Assembly (NCBI GenBank): GCA_004794785.1
Contig: SJOL01007411.1
Location: 893,897 to 957,896 of the forward strand
Length of the DNA: 64,000 nt
Source of the DNA: Opisthorchis felineus
Taxonomy: Eukaryota; Platyhelminthes; Trematoda; Opisthorchiida; Opisthorchiidae
Reading direction: 5' to 3'
A program made the translations under genes and the position numbers. The notes under the pieces were generated by a model that was not told where the DNA came from, made no database searches, and saw nothing but the letters and a program-made list of their open reading frames with translations. Of the stretch, positions 1 to 11,385 are shown piece by piece (position 1 is the stretch's first letter; the number at the start of each line of letters is the position of its first letter).

Positions 1-385
1 GAGGTGGACAACGTATGACTTGGCAGAAGGGCGTGAAAGAGATCACGAAGAGTTTGGGTGTTGTTGGTGTTGTACGCCTTCCAGGATGGGGCCCCCGTGA
101 CCCCGCCTGTGCATGGCTGGAGACGTTGCAAGAAATGGCGGCTAATCGATGTCAGTGGCGTTCGTGCTGTCAGTTTCTTTCCAGACTGTCTGATTGAGCG
201 CTTGGAGGTGTAGGCACCTCAGAACGCTTGACATAAGCCAGCACTAGGTCCCCTCCCTCACCCACTCTTTTTCCCTTCTTTTCACACTAGGGCTTTAAAT
301 ATAATTAGACGAACCTTATGGTTGTACGGCAGTGAAGCATCAGTGTCAACAATGATGTTGCTGTCTTTGATGATGATTACATTAA
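1..385 (+). mobile_element. 3' end of an RTE-like LINE
   Basis: The window opens inside the last codons of a non-LTR retrotransposon reading frame. The frame is open from base 3 to the stop at 195-197 and includes MTWQKGVKEITKSLG and LPGWGPRDPACAWLETLQ, a C-terminal style familiar from flatworm RTE/CR1-like elements. A pyrimidine-rich 3' UTR follows (about 198-345), then GATGAT-like sequence to about 385. The same 3' region recurs in reverse at 32308-32705, where it follows a recognisable reverse-transcriptase thumb, and this is what identifies the fragment. The body lies upstream of the window, so intactness cannot be judged. The clade (RTE versus CR1) is inferred and not certain. Confidence 0.65.
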
Positions 386-891
386 CCGTTTGACCGTCTG
401 CGTGTGTAAATTCATCCACGCTTATTTCTGTCCGATGGCAGTTCAAAAATCGCCAGGTGACCTCGGGTAATGTCTACTACAGGGCGCGGCGCTGGCGAGT
501 TCATCCGAGTCACACTGTCAAAAATAGTGACGTGATCAAGCACGCATATATCACACGAGATCCTCCTATTCTCAAGAATGTCGGTAGGGACAACAGCGCA
601 TTGAGTATACAACACCCCAAGCTTCAGGTTTAAACCATTAAAGCGAGGTGATCGACGTCTCCGCACAGGCCGTTTTGGGCCAAGAGGGTCACGGTATCAG
701 CGCTCCAAAACGACGATCCCGAGTCGGGACATTAAAAGTTGTTAGGATCTCACCGTTTTAACCTGAAATCGCAAGAGCAAGACCCTAAATGGTTTTGTGC
801 TGAAGTCGTGCACAACCATTCTGTTTAAGTTACCCTGACCTTTCTTGAAAGTTTTCGTTTTGGGATCCTGTCACAATATTTTCTTGATAGA
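386..891. other. No recognised feature
   Basis: This is unique-looking DNA between the LINE tail and the first hammerhead-repeat cluster. An 84-codon open frame on the minus strand has no recognisable motif and is probably chance. Confidence 0.4.
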
Positions 892-1362
892 ACGGACTAC
901 TAAGTTAGCTGAAAATTCTCCGACAGCCCACGATCGGTTTACCCTTCTTAGAGCTGAGAGTCCGAGTTTCAATCAACCCTATGTTCTGCTTGAATATCTT
1001 CATCTAGAGTTTCAGATAGGTCTCCTGTTAACACCGAAGTAATTTGCAATCGAGTGTATTTCACCAGCTGCATAAAATGGTGTTCAAATAGTAAACTATA
1101 AGGATGACGAAAATCAGGGGACAGCGCGCACCTGACAAGCCCCAAGAAAGGTGAAACTGGCCGTGGTCTGTCGAAGAGCTCTAAGCTACCTTACGAGTAT
1201 TGCTTTCCCTCAATTAACTATAATGCGAATGTCGTACCAAATGAGACATCAGGCAGTCTTTGTGCAGTACACTCAGTTGAAAAAAAAACATAAATGAGAG
1301 ATTCAATTGAGATTCAGTTGAGACTTCCATTAAAATCAAATTAATTTGCAACTGAGTGTAAA
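892..1362. repeat. Hammerhead repeat cluster (degenerate, mixed orientation)
   Basis: Four pieces of one repeat family lie side by side. A minus-strand ribozyme module (892-996) has lost the CTGATGAG box by deletion. A plus-strand fragment of the second ('tail') module follows (about 997-1062). Then comes a plus-strand ribozyme module (1096-1205) with CTGACAAG for CTGATGAG, GTGAAAC for CGAAAC and GCC for the GTC cleavage triplet. A plus-strand tail module ends the cluster (1241-1362). The changed core bases should make both ribozymes inactive. The order ribozyme then tail here, and tail then ribozyme at 9745-10013, suggests that the two modules alternate in the parent element. Confidence 0.7.
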
Positions 1363-2030
1363 ATTCTGCGTAGGTACAAACTGTATTCTAAGTGTGAAGT
1401 AAAATTAGTGGAAAGTAAGGATCTAAGTGTTCCTAGTAGGCGAAGCCAGCAGCTGAACGTCGAAATTTTCATCAACCTTATGTGTAAGTTATACCAACTA
1501 AAGCCTTACTTCTGTTTTCAGGAGGACTTTACTTACAAGGCTTGACTTAATAGTTGGTTTCGCGCTAAATTCGAAAAATGGTCAGAAAAATTTCTTCGCG
1601 TAAACTCACGCTTACTACTTACTACTTACTAGTGATATTGAACCTCAAAAAACATCGTATGGTTTAGGATGTGGTTAGGAGCTCTCTGCGGTGTGTGGAT
1701 TTTCGATTGAATGACTCATTGTTGGGCTACTGGGCCACATCGAGGTTAAGTTTAAGGTCGACAACACTTATGTCTTCACAGTGGTGTTTTGTAAAGAGAT
1801 TTGTGATAGAGTTTATCTAGCTAGAGCTACTTTCTATTTCTCCCAGTACCCAGACTGTTTCCCATACTCTTGTTGAAATGTTCATTTACTGTAAGAGGTT
1901 CTGGAGCTATCTCAGAACATTTGATTGACCATCATCACGTGACTTACAGTCAGTCGATTACCTACTATGTGTTCTTATTTGAATCACTCGGCAGCTTGAC
2001 TGGACTGTTGGCAGCTAAAACTTACCTAGA
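1363..2030. other. Region upstream of DNALI1
   Basis: This is the 5' flank of the dynein gene. A short TACT-rich stretch sits at 1609-1632. No TATA-like promoter can be called with confidence. The bases just before the ATG (ending CTTACCTAG, AG at 2028-2029) resemble a splice acceptor. A further 5' non-coding exon or spliced-leader addition is therefore possible. Confidence 0.35.
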
Positions 2031-2468
2031 ATGACACCGGAACAAAAACTGATTATTCCCGAGACCAGTCTGATAAAATACAAGTCTCCCGTACGTGTGA
2101 CAGACAGGCTTGCTGGCCCACAAAATCCACTAGCTAACCAAAAAGAAGATAGTAAAACGACAGTCAGCCATGTAAGAGCACAGCCCTTGGGGGCCAAGAA
2201 AAAGGTTCCCACTTCCTTAGGTCCGACTGCTGGTCTTCTGGATCCGCAAGGCATTCGAACAGTGGAATCTACAGAGGGAATACTACGTAACATCATGCCG
2301 CCAAGGCGCTACCAAATTGGTGAAAGCTTGTACATTCAAGAAGTCTCTTCATGTCCCGCTTCCCGTATGGATGTTATTCAGCTCACCCAAATGTTGGATC
2401 AACAGCTAGATACCCGCGGAGCGAAAATGACCGGAATTTGTCCAGTTCGTCGTGAACTGTTTTCACAA
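2031..2468 (+). CDS. DNALI1: Axonemal dynein light intermediate chain p28, exon 1
   Basis: The exon codes for residues 1-146 of the inner-arm dynein light intermediate chain (p28/DNALI1). The family binds single-headed inner-arm dynein heavy chains and is needed for ciliary and flagellar beating. The N-terminus carries SLIKYKSPV near residues 13-21, like the SLLKYDTPVLV start of animal homologues. A MPPRRY element lies in the middle, followed by the family signature TGICPVRRELFSQ at residues 134-146. The ATG at 2031 is chosen because it precedes the conserved N-terminal motif by about ten residues. The donor is CAA|GTACGT at 2469, in phase 0, since the frame would otherwise stop three codons on. 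It joins exon 2 at 6668. Confidence 0.93.
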
Positions 2469-5400
2469 GTACGTTCTTAGGGTAAATTCTGACATCCCGC
2501 TGCAGGGAATCGCAGGTAACATTTGTAGTGAGAAGGTAAAGATGCAAATGAAGAAATAACTGCAGAAATAACCGGCCTATCGTAGAAGTTACTGAATAAC
2601 TAGAGTAAGACTATGATATAATTTGCCTTGTGTACCTCAGCTGCTATCTGCATGAGGTACTTGACTCTAGCCAAGTCTACACGCAATGGCTTGTAAATGG
2701 CTTGTACGTACTGTCATCCACAGACCATCGGTTACCCAGCTGGACCATTTTATCAATTATTAGGGGTGCCACCAAGTTGAGAAGTACTGGAGAATTTCAG
2801 GGTATTTTGCTTACAGCTACAACAATCAGTCTAACAAATCTAAAGTAATTTGTTCCCACATTATTTCAGGCTCCTACTATTAGACTAGCTGAACTCCGTT
2901 TCCATATCTATCTACAAACCTATTTGTCTTCATATTCCACTGACCAGAGTTTGGAGTGTGTCCTAACATCACTAAAACGAAAGACCTTACAGAAAAGGCC
3001 AGTCTACCATCCGCTACACGATTAAGTTGAGTTGCTTGTGATTGTCTTTGGATCAAGAAATTCTCACCTTGAAAATTCAGTTAGAAGTAAATGCTTCCAG
3101 GTGAGCTTAACCCACATCTAAGAACCAGCCCTATCAAGACCAAGGGGTAGTAACAAAACTGGGCAACACGTGACCATACAAGTCAAGTTTAATTGCAGTT
3201 TGACATCTATGGCTGTATATGTACAACCATTATGTAGGCGTCGCTGTTTCAGCAAAACAGGGCAGGCAAAAAATCACAACACTAATCACCAATCTTATGT
3301 CGCTCTAGCTACTTTAATTTCACTGACTGTTCTTCCTAGTCTTCCGTAGACGCATCGCACCAACTGCATGGATGTTATATTATCAGGTTATTTGACTTGC
3401 CTGAGCTAGTTACCATCAAATGTGCATTAGCACGTCTGAGTGCTATCATAGGTTACAGTGAGGCTTCTACCGCTTCGTTGTCGAGAGGCAGTTTATGTGG
3501 GCTTACCCTCAACACTGGTTCATACATTCAGATCCTGGAACTGAACATGTTAAGAAACCCGGTCAAGTTCCTGCTATTAAAAAGCACAAACATCCAGCCC
3601 ACATCTCCTGCGTCTTCGCAACTTTTGTTAACGCTAGGCCGCTATAAATGCTGAGCATACAACCAAATTTGAAGTAGTGTATGGCTGACATTAATGGATA
3701 GGGGATGAGGTAGGAACAATTTACCGGGCTTCAGGCGCTTCAGTTGATGAGCGAGAAGTGGCAAAGAAAACTTAGCTTCATTCAACAGTTTCCCTAAACG
3801 CGTAGATTTCAGTTCTCGTTCCCATTCAGCACCACCAGGTTTGACCCTGAATCGCGGCAGCAGAGCGTCAGTACAGAACACTGGCGTTGTACTGTCGATG
3901 GTGATGATCACTTCCAAAATGACACCAGTTCTCGCTCATCCACTGCGGTGATGTGGAATGGCTCCGTTGCAAGTTAACAAGTCAACGGATCCCACAAAAG
4001 AAGTTACAAAAGGAATAAGAAAGTAGCAGAGATTTGGTAGATGTTCAGCTGAGGGGTTCAGTGAACCTATCAAGGACGTGATAAAAATCCTGGCGACGGA
4101 CTCAAACTCCCAATTACCCCATAGCTGCTCACCTAATTGAACAGTCGAAGACGTTCGCTTAAAGCCACCTGCATCCACCTGAACATTCCATCTCATTCTA
4201 CAAGCCTTTACTTAATTGGAAAACAGTTGGTCTAACTCTGTGCCACTAGTGAGCCGCTTGCGTGACTTCCACAGTGGGTGGAGTTTCCTATCATCCAGAC
4301 ACCTAAGAACATTGGCGTAAATCATTAGAAAGCCGAAGGTAAGCGGGATTCGGAAATTCTAGTCCATCCTCAGTTGCATCTTTCTGCTCAGGCTACCTGC
4401 ACTTGAAATTCACCTCCCAGGAAGACACAGAATCACTGATAGTTTGTGAAGACAGTCGACAGATTTGTCGCGAAATGAGTTTTTTATCATTCTGGTTGAC
4501 AGGATAACTGTTTGAATTCTGAAAGCTTATTTTTGTTAGCCATCTTCCGTTCTATCGTCACCTCGTTTGATTCCTTCATGGTTGTCCTTCTCGGATATTA
4601 CAACCCATTTCTATGCGCTGTACTCGCAAGTTCTCAGATATCAAAAATTTAACCGTATGCTTTCAAAGAATTCGATAAACTGCCATAGAACTTACTATTC
4701 ATATGACCCATTTCGGGCCATCAGTTGGACCAGATCTTCGTCGCTATACAGGGGCGGCTGCTGGGAATTTATGCCAGTAAATGTGGTGTTCCACACACAT
4801 CGAAATAAAAAATGTCCCCTAGCCAGCGTTGTTTTCTCGTGACGGGCCTCCACAATTTATGAACTCGGCTGATGACCATTTAGTTGTGCTCAATGGCTTT
4901 CTTCACACTAAGCACAGTTTCCCGCTTTTACCAGGGTAAATACCTCCGATATTCGCCGACCTATAACTGAGACATTCACCGGTGTGTCGACCCAGTGACG
5001 GTTCCACCCTTCACTCCAGTTCGTATAGAGTGTGAAGTTTAGTCTTACCAAAATACATCAGCCATGTATGTCCCGATAACCCGAAGAAACCTAACCCAAC
5101 AAAGCATACCTCGTGTTGTTTTCTCAGGCGTGTTTTAGTATTGTTGCGGTGGCAATCTTATGTCCCATTATATAGAGGCCAAGATTTCTTTATTTTTAAC
5201 TGTGGAGTGCAACAGAGTGGGATCTGGTTGTCCATTGTTCTCCACTGATGTCAGTTTTACGATGGGTTTTTTATTATGGTCATCCGGAAGGCCTCACCGT
5301 ATTGCTTGCTATGATGTGTCTGATAATCACTTGTGTTCCACAACATCCGAATCGCTGGAAACAGCGCTAAAAATTGAATTTCTTCGTCGTCCGTCTAATT

Positions 5401-6667
5401 GAGTTCAAGTAACTTTCTGTATTGCTATGGCTATCGGGTACGCTGCTGCTGAAAACCCAATATATACATGAAATCAGGCTTCCACCCTCCGTAATGTTCG
5501 TACATCCGATTGTTCTCACTCTTAATTTAAGGCTTTTTTCTCCGGTTTGCAGATGAACAGGGTCTACTGACGTTTTGAACAGTGGCTGTCCAAGCACAGC
5601 CAGCGGAATCGAATTTGACATATTTGTGATTTCAATACCCGGTCTGTCGACGCGTGGTGTGAAGGTAACAGAAATCCAGTGTATGAACACCGGATCTGAC
5701 TGTGTTGAGTCATACTTTAAGGGGCCCATTAAATCGTCAGTGCCATTCAGAGCACGGCAAAGTTTGAACTATTCGTTTTGCGAATTTCGTGTATTGCTTC
5801 AGTCGGACGTGTCGAAGTCACTGAGGACGGCGGTGCTAGAGTTCTGTCCTCTGCCTCTTCACATTGTAGAGTCCCCTGCAACTCTGAATAGGTAGTCACT
5901 CCACGGCACAGCGAGAGCACGTTAGAGAAAGTCTTTATTCTTCGAGCTCCCTGGGTTTTTAGGGACCAGAACTTCCGGCCGTACGGAGTCTTAAATGCCT
6001 CGGCCTAACTATACCTGGTCACGAGCAAGCTGTAAATCAATCACACAAAAGTCGTTTTCTTCTAACTACACGGTGCACAGTGACGACCATGGAGTCAGCC
6101 TAATACAGAATCTCGCATATATACCCTCTGACAATGTTTGAACTTTCCAGGCCATCGACTTTTTGAGTATCACTATCGCGTCTTTTTATGCACCTTCTCT
6201 TCAGGAACTGTCAACCAATGACTGATTTAATCCAAAGCGGACATTTAATTTAATTTCCCGGAAATTCATTCATCGGAAACACGTCGGAAAGTCCACCGTT
6301 ATTTTTAAAACGTCAGGTATTTTGTTAGAGCCTTTAATGGAATGTAAAAATCGCAGTATGTGACTACTTTTGTGCGCAGTAAGACAATGAAAAAGTTATC
6401 TGTCCAGATGACCTACCTCAAGTTTGTTCACTTAGTTATTTTGCTTTCCGTTATCCATATCATGCGCGTTCTAGAACAGCGCCCTTGATGTTTGTACATT
6501 CCTCCATTATTTACCAGGTTAGTCTTTTGAAAGTTCCTAGCTATGCATTACTCATAAGTAGCTTCCTCATGCCTTTTGTGGGCAATAATCATCTTGCCCA
6601 GATAGTAAACCTAATCTCATTTATTTGACATTTCTGACTGTATCATATTACTTCCATTTCTAACCAG
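2469..6667 (+). other. DNALI1: Intron 1 of DNALI1 (4.2 kb)
   Basis: The intron is bounded by GTACGT at 2469 and by TTTCTAACCAG ending at 6667, both good consensus sites. It keeps phase 0 and rejoins the reading frame exactly where animal DNALI1 proteins continue (SQ|VFDEL against SQCFDEL). No copies of the hammerhead repeat, SINE or LINE families seen elsewhere in the window were recognised inside it. Small open frames in it lack recognisable motifs. Confidence 0.85.
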
Positions 6668-7066
6668 GTGTTTGATGAACTAATAAGACAACTCACCATT
6701 CACTGTGCAGAAAGAGGTCTCTTACTTCTGCGCGTACGAAATGAGGTTGCAACCACGCTAGCTGCCTTGCAGTCTATCTACGCATCGGGAGTAGTGTTTG
6801 GACTGCAGAAGTCTCTGGCTCGGGAAGCTGATCGTAACCGGCAAACAGCGCGGATCCAACAACTGGAGCATGAAATTTCCCTTCTCCGTAAGAAGATACA
6901 AGTGGAAGCCTTGAATTGTCGGGCTTTGGAGGAGAAAGAAGCCAATCGTTTGGCTGCGGCAACCCGACGGGCTGAGGATGATGTGAACTTTTTGCGGAAG
7001 GGTCACGACCAACTAAAAGCACAACTAGAAGATATTTTAAACCAATTTAAACTCGTATCTACCTAA
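6668..7066 (+). CDS. DNALI1: Axonemal dynein light intermediate chain p28, exon 2 (terminal)
   Basis: The exon codes for residues 147-278 and the stop, giving a 278-residue protein against about 260 in vertebrates. It opens with VFDELIRQLTIHCAERGLLLLRVR, the most conserved block of the family (about residues 147-170). A long charged coiled coil follows (about residues 190-270), rich in E, K, R and L, including RIQQLEHEISLLRKK. It ends with LKAQLEDILNQF, matching the LKAQLEGI end of vertebrate homologues. No frameshift or internal stop is present, so the gene looks functional. No canonical AATAAA is obvious directly downstream; AATAAT near 7112 is a weak candidate. Confidence 0.94.
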   Translation: MFDELIRQLTIHCAERGLLLLRVRNEVATTLAALQSIYASGVVFGLQKSLAREADRNRQTARIQQLEHEISLLRKKIQVEALNCRALEEKEANRLAAATRRAEDDVNFLRKGHDQLKAQLEDILNQFKLVST

Positions 7067-7771
7067 AGGATGATGCAGCTCTATGGTGCACGAGGCAACA
7101 GGATGAAAAAATGAATAATTGAGAATCACGACATAACGTCAAAACACGGATTTGCTTTCTGCTTCTGAACTGTGTGATTAGAACACGCCGAGCATGATCA
7201 TATGTGTTTTTAACATGCGTGGTTCGAACGGTTGTATAGGTCCAGTATGTCGTCAGGTTAGGCCAGCCCATCGCTCCCAACAAGCCTATGGGTGTTTTTT
7301 CACCGATCTTATCTCCTGGGCTTGACATCGCCGTCAGCGGTTTGCACCTTGCACCACACTTGGACTGCGTAAATCGCCTGTGCTTTATCACTAGGCCCAA
7401 TCGTCCAGTGCATCAACCAGTGTTGACCGGCAGATATATTTCGAAAGCCAGACAACCACATGTCTATCAAAACGGTACGATATATCAGCCACTGTAATGT
7501 AAGTTGAAGCGCGAACTCCAGAAAATCCAAGAAAATTTATTGAGTCGGACTTTATAAGATATCTATCTTATGGGAGAGCCACTTGCAACCTAACCTACCG
7601 TTAACAGAAGACTAAACTGAATCTCTCGTTTACAGTAACCTTCAACTGAGTAGTACGCAAAGAGGTTACCTCATCCTTCGTTTGAAATAACAGTCTAAGT
7701 ATTATTCTTGACACAATATTACGTACAGCGCCTCTCATAAGTTTCCATCGACCTTATAATTAATCTTGTGT
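7067..7771. other. 3' flank of DNALI1
   Basis: This holds the 3' UTR and intergenic DNA. Overlapping open frames of 70-110 codons on both strands around 7059-7530 have no recognisable domains and are treated as chance. Confidence 0.4.
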
Positions 7772-7907
7772 TAATTCCGGTTCAAGTAGAACATAAGGTT
7801 GACGGGAACTCTGGGACTGCGCCTACCAGATGAGTCCCAAGAAGGGCATAACCGGTAGTGGGCTGTCGAAGAGTCTTCAGCAACCTTACGAGTAGCGTAT
7901 TACGTCA
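7772..7907 (+). repeat. Hammerhead repeat, ribozyme module (mutated)
   Basis: This is a full-length ribozyme module running from the GTTCAAGTAGAACATAAGG lead-in to CTTACGAGTAG. The arms AAGGTTG and CAACCTT are kept. The core has drifted: CAGATGAG replaces CTGATGAG, CATAAC replaces CGAAAC, and the cleavage triplet reads GTA. The changed core bases are essential in hammerheads, so activity is unlikely. Confidence 0.75.
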
Positions 7908-9334
7908 TCACAGCATCTCCTTTAAGCACGAAGATTCTTCTCGTCCTACAACCACATGGTTACGCTCAGGTCACAAGTGTTGATTTATTCGTTCCTCTAT
8001 ATTGCAACGAACTCTGTAACATGGCTAGTCTTGAAATCTCTAGGTTGGGATAGTGAGATAAGGAGATCTAAATAGTATATGATTGACTATGGTGTCAGGC
8101 GGTACTTTCCGTTACAGCAGGATACTCCTCGGCTGCTCCCTTAAAAACTACCTACAGTAGTTTCGGGTAGAAGGCGCAAAGTGCTTTGCATTTCACTGGA
8201 AATTCACCCAGAAGGCTGATACCTCCAGTTTTCCTCAATTCACTTCCCGGATCCGGTGGATCGTTTCCGTACTTAACCAAAATACCTGAACTTAGTTATA
8301 AATAAGGTAAATTACAACTTGCTAACAGTCATACTCCTTAAAGATGGGTCCGTGGAGTAATAATTTTCCAGTTTCCGGCATCCGACACTTTAGGCATTCC
8401 TGATGGTGTGCTGATTTGGCCTTCAAGATGCTTCGTCAGCATTTTGCTTTATCCAACGTCATGTCTGCTCTGAGACGTACATGATATGTTATTTATTTTG
8501 GCGTTAATTGTCATGTCAAGTAAAGCAGATGTACTGAAAGACCAAATAATGTTAGCGTTTCCCAGTAGTGGTCTGGGGTATTTGTGACAATTCCGGTGTC
8601 ACATTACGGCGGATTTTTCAGCCTCTTAGCTAGGAACTTGAAAAGCAGTTTAGGCTAGCATTAGGTGAAGTTGGAATCCTTGCTATATGCATACGAGTTC
8701 TCTCCATCTTGGTAGGGTTGACACTGCTTTCAGTCCTTTGTGTTTTTACTCCAGTTATTATTGGTTCTTATTGGTTCTTTTCTCAGCGTGTAATTATGCT
8801 GATTGTACGGAACAGGCCATGAGTCCATTTGAGAAGCTCACTCAGCTGTACGATATATCAGTGCCAATAGCTGCTGAAAAGAGCATTCTATATTTTTAAA
8901 AGGTTTCGTGCAACTAGTAGGCAATGGCCGAAAGTTTGTTGAAATCAGTGTCAAACATTACTGTAGCGTTTGTGCACGTGCTCCACGCTGGTTCGCCCAG
9001 TTCATATTCCATTCGGCATAATTCGAAACTACCCTTAAAAAACACGTCGGTTAGGTGTTGGTCACTAGGGTTCGACGGTCACGTTGGTTAGTGTTGATAT
9101 GCTCACTTGCATCCTATGTTGCCAGCTGCATATTTGCTCTCATCTAGGGAGTCTGATTCACGAGGTTTACAACCCTTTGGGTTCAGGATGTACATGCCAT
9201 GCGGAAAACGTAGAAGGCAGTGTTCAGATAGCGTTTATCACGACCTCCAGAAGAGTGCGTGCGACCCTGGATGGGCACGTTTTCCATACCTTTCTACTTG
9301 TATCAGTGAACTTTAAGAGTCCACTGAAGGGTTG
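7908..9334. other. No recognised feature
   Basis: About 1.4 kb without a gene or a repeat family that I could match. Short open frames around 8687-9341 show no motif. Confidence 0.4.
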
Positions 9335-9662
9335 TAGTTGAGTGCGACCTACCGGAATCCTGGGTAGTGACTGACAAAAAGACGTAAGTCGGGCACACCA
9401 ATCACATCGCTCAAGCGTGAACACGCTCGCTTGTTCAGACGTGAAAATTCAGATTCGTCCAACGTGCGTTGGTGGAGTAGTGGTAACATGCTCGCCTCGC
9501 ATGTCAGATGTCCGGAGTTCAAATCCCGAATATGAACTCTGGCGAGCTCTAAGAAGAGCGAGACTCGGGTCCAGTGCTTCCCTTTGGTGTGGACTCACCA
9601 GAATAATTACGCCAGAACAGGAAGACGACCGTTCAAACGAGGTGGTGTGAATATGAACATAA
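9335..9662 (+). mobile_element. tRNA-derived SINE with hammerhead core, copy 1
   Basis: A tRNA-like head lies at 9463-9532. Its A-box-like segment TGGAGTAGTGG is at 9473-9483 and its B box GTTCAAATCC at 9517-9526 fits GWTCRANNC, together an internal Pol III promoter. The layout is closest to tRNA-Gly or tRNA-Ala, but the arms do not fold cleanly, so this is not a tRNA gene. Directly downstream is a decayed hammerhead: CTGGCGAG (9539-9546), stem II CTC/GAG around TAAGAA, CGAGAC, then GGGTC|CAGTGC with cleavage expected after 9571. The body ends near GTGTGAATATGAAC. A 130-base segment before the head (9335-9462) is shared with copy 3 and may belong to the element. Confidence 0.7.
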
Positions 9663-9744
9663 CAAAATCATTCGTGAAAAATTCGCTAAACAGCGATGTA
9701 GAGAGTACTTCTACTCGCGAAATACACTCATGAAATGAAACACA

Positions 9745-10013
9745 AATGAAACATGAGGGGGCCTGATGCAGCACATTCAATCGCCTGGAAACATCACAAG
9801 CGAGGGATGCAGCTGGGTTCCAGGTGAGTCTCTCGAAAAACCAAATTTATTTGCAAATGAGTGTATTTCGCTAATTCCGTGCAATTCGGTTTCAAGTAGA
9901 ACATAAGGTTGATGGAAACTCGGGGACTGAGCCTACCTGATGAGCCCCAAGAAGGGCGAAACCGGTCGTGGGCTGTCGAAGAATTTTCAGCAACCTTATG
10001 AGTAGTACATTAC
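9745..10013 (+). repeat. Hammerhead repeat, complete tail-ribozyme unit
   Basis: This is the best-preserved unit in the window. The tail module (about 9745-9880) contains AAACATGAGG, GCAGCACATTCA, a CAGCTGGGTTCCAGGTGAG stretch and GCAAATGAGTGTATTTCGC. The ribozyme module follows (9885-10013) without a break. Its boundaries give a unit of about 265-270 bases. No protein is encoded. This is a non-autonomous repeat that probably relies on another element for mobility. Confidence 0.8.
9902..10000 (+). ncRNA. Type I hammerhead ribozyme, intact core
   Basis: All conserved core elements are present: CTGATGAG at 9937-9944, GAAA at 9958-9961 and the cleavage triplet GTC ending at 9967. Stem I upper is GCCTAC (9931-9936) with GTGGGC (9968-9973), 6 bp including one G-U. 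Its outer part is CATAAGGTTG (9902-9911) with CAACCTTATG (9991-10000), 10 bp, plus a partial GAAA/TTTC stretch. Stem II is G-CCC/GGG-C around CAAGAA. Stem III is only ACCGGT (9961-9966), which is self-complementary and too short to close a loop. Cleavage is expected after 9967, probably most efficient in a dimer, as described for newt and Penelope-type hammerheads. Confidence 0.85.
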
Positions 10014-11126
10014 GAATACGTCTACTACTTCTTTTTCCTGAAAACCCAAATCCTTAACCGAGTGCGGGCATTTGTCCGGGATGCAAGTACAATGATCTTA
10101 AGCCAAAGCTTTGTGAACTGATTGCTGAAAACTATTCTGTACACAACCATGAACTTCCCCCTTGCCTGCCACCGCTAATTGGTTTTTCTGCAGTCATGCG
10201 GAAACTTTTAATGTGATTTTCAATATGGGAAGCGCTCCACATTTTGTTTCATTTATGTCCTTAAGGCAGACCAAAACTGCAGCGGTGATAATTTGTCACC
10301 CTCCCCCAGTCTCCCTGCAAAACCACTCGAGGTCTGCAGTGACAAATCAGACAAACCGATTGCACCTGATTAGTGGTTGGAGTGACTACCTCATGTCTGA
10401 CTCTGACCTCGTACAAACAAAACAGCTGTTATTTACGGTCGTTTCAACGCGTGCAATTGATTTGACGGGATGTGGGGACTTGTCTCCTCAACAGGTTTTT
10501 CTAATGAACGCACACGTGCCAGAGGGCAAGCTAGTTTGACGTTACACTTTGCCTGGATCCAACCTTTGTTACAAATCTGGGTGACAGAAAACTGGGAAGG
10601 GTGACTTATAGTGGTGTGCAGGCGCATGTGTACGTTATCACTTCACAGAAGCATGCTAGCTGAAAAGTGAACAACACACTGTCTTTCCTAAAAAAATATT
10701 TTGATGCAGCGAAATCTGTTATAAATTGCTTTACGGATGATACGCCCATCGAAGCAGCAGTTCATATGCTCGTTTTCATGAACCGATTGCCTGAGATGGC
10801 AGAGTTACCATTCATTTATCTTAATTTGACTGAGTACGCTGTGCAGCCGTTCGATACTCCGGTCATATCTACTGAGTTGTTTGATGGAACAAGTTAACAA
10901 CCTAAAAAGTACACCCTCAATCTCAAGTCTTGTAAGGAGGAACCGTTTCACAAGTTCAGTAATCAGTCCACGTCTTCATCTGGATTACTCATCAAATTGA
11001 GGGACATGGATTGCGTGTCATTGCAACATTCGTCTTTGAGATGGCGGAAGTACCGGCAAAAGTACCACATACCTAGAAGAAAAATGGGTTATGTCAATGT
11101 GTGTGAAAGATAACATATTCTGGCAA
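10014..11126. other. No recognised feature
   Basis: This stretch contains a 125-codon plus frame at 10162-10539 without recognisable domains or splice context. Nothing else could be matched. Confidence 0.35.
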
Positions 11127-11385
11127 AATATACTTATTTGCAAATCACTTTGGTCTGGGCGGGCAACTCAGCTGTACCTCTTGTTTGTGATATTCTTCAA
11201 CTGACTGTGCTGCACAAAGGCCACATCGTGTTTCAGTTGATAAGATATTCGAGATATCGCAGCATATTCAAAGTATATTCAACGTATACAGTAGGCATAA
11301 GGTTGCTGAAAAGTGTTCGATTGTCCACGACAGGTTTCGTCCTTCTTGAGATTCATCGAAAAGTTTTCAGCAACCTTATATGTAG
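11127..11385 (-). repeat. Hammerhead repeat, rearranged copy
   Basis: A minus-strand tail module (11127-11272) leads into a ribozyme module (about 11294-11385). Both outer arms of the latter now read as an inverted repeat (AAGGTTGCTGAAAA and TTTTCAGCAACCTT). The minus core reads GATGAA instead of CTGATGAG and keeps CGAAAC. The module looks like a fusion of a minus 3' half and a plus 3' half, so no working ribozyme is expected. Confidence 0.65.

Noticed and set aside
9463..9532. A tRNA-Gly or tRNA-Ala gene
   Set aside because: The boxes are present but the acceptor and anticodon arms do not pair well and two similar heads lie nearby with the same downstream body, so it is a SINE head.
10162..10539. 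125-codon frame as a gene
   Set aside because: No motif and no splice sites in a supporting arrangement; it overlaps an opposite-strand frame of similar quality.
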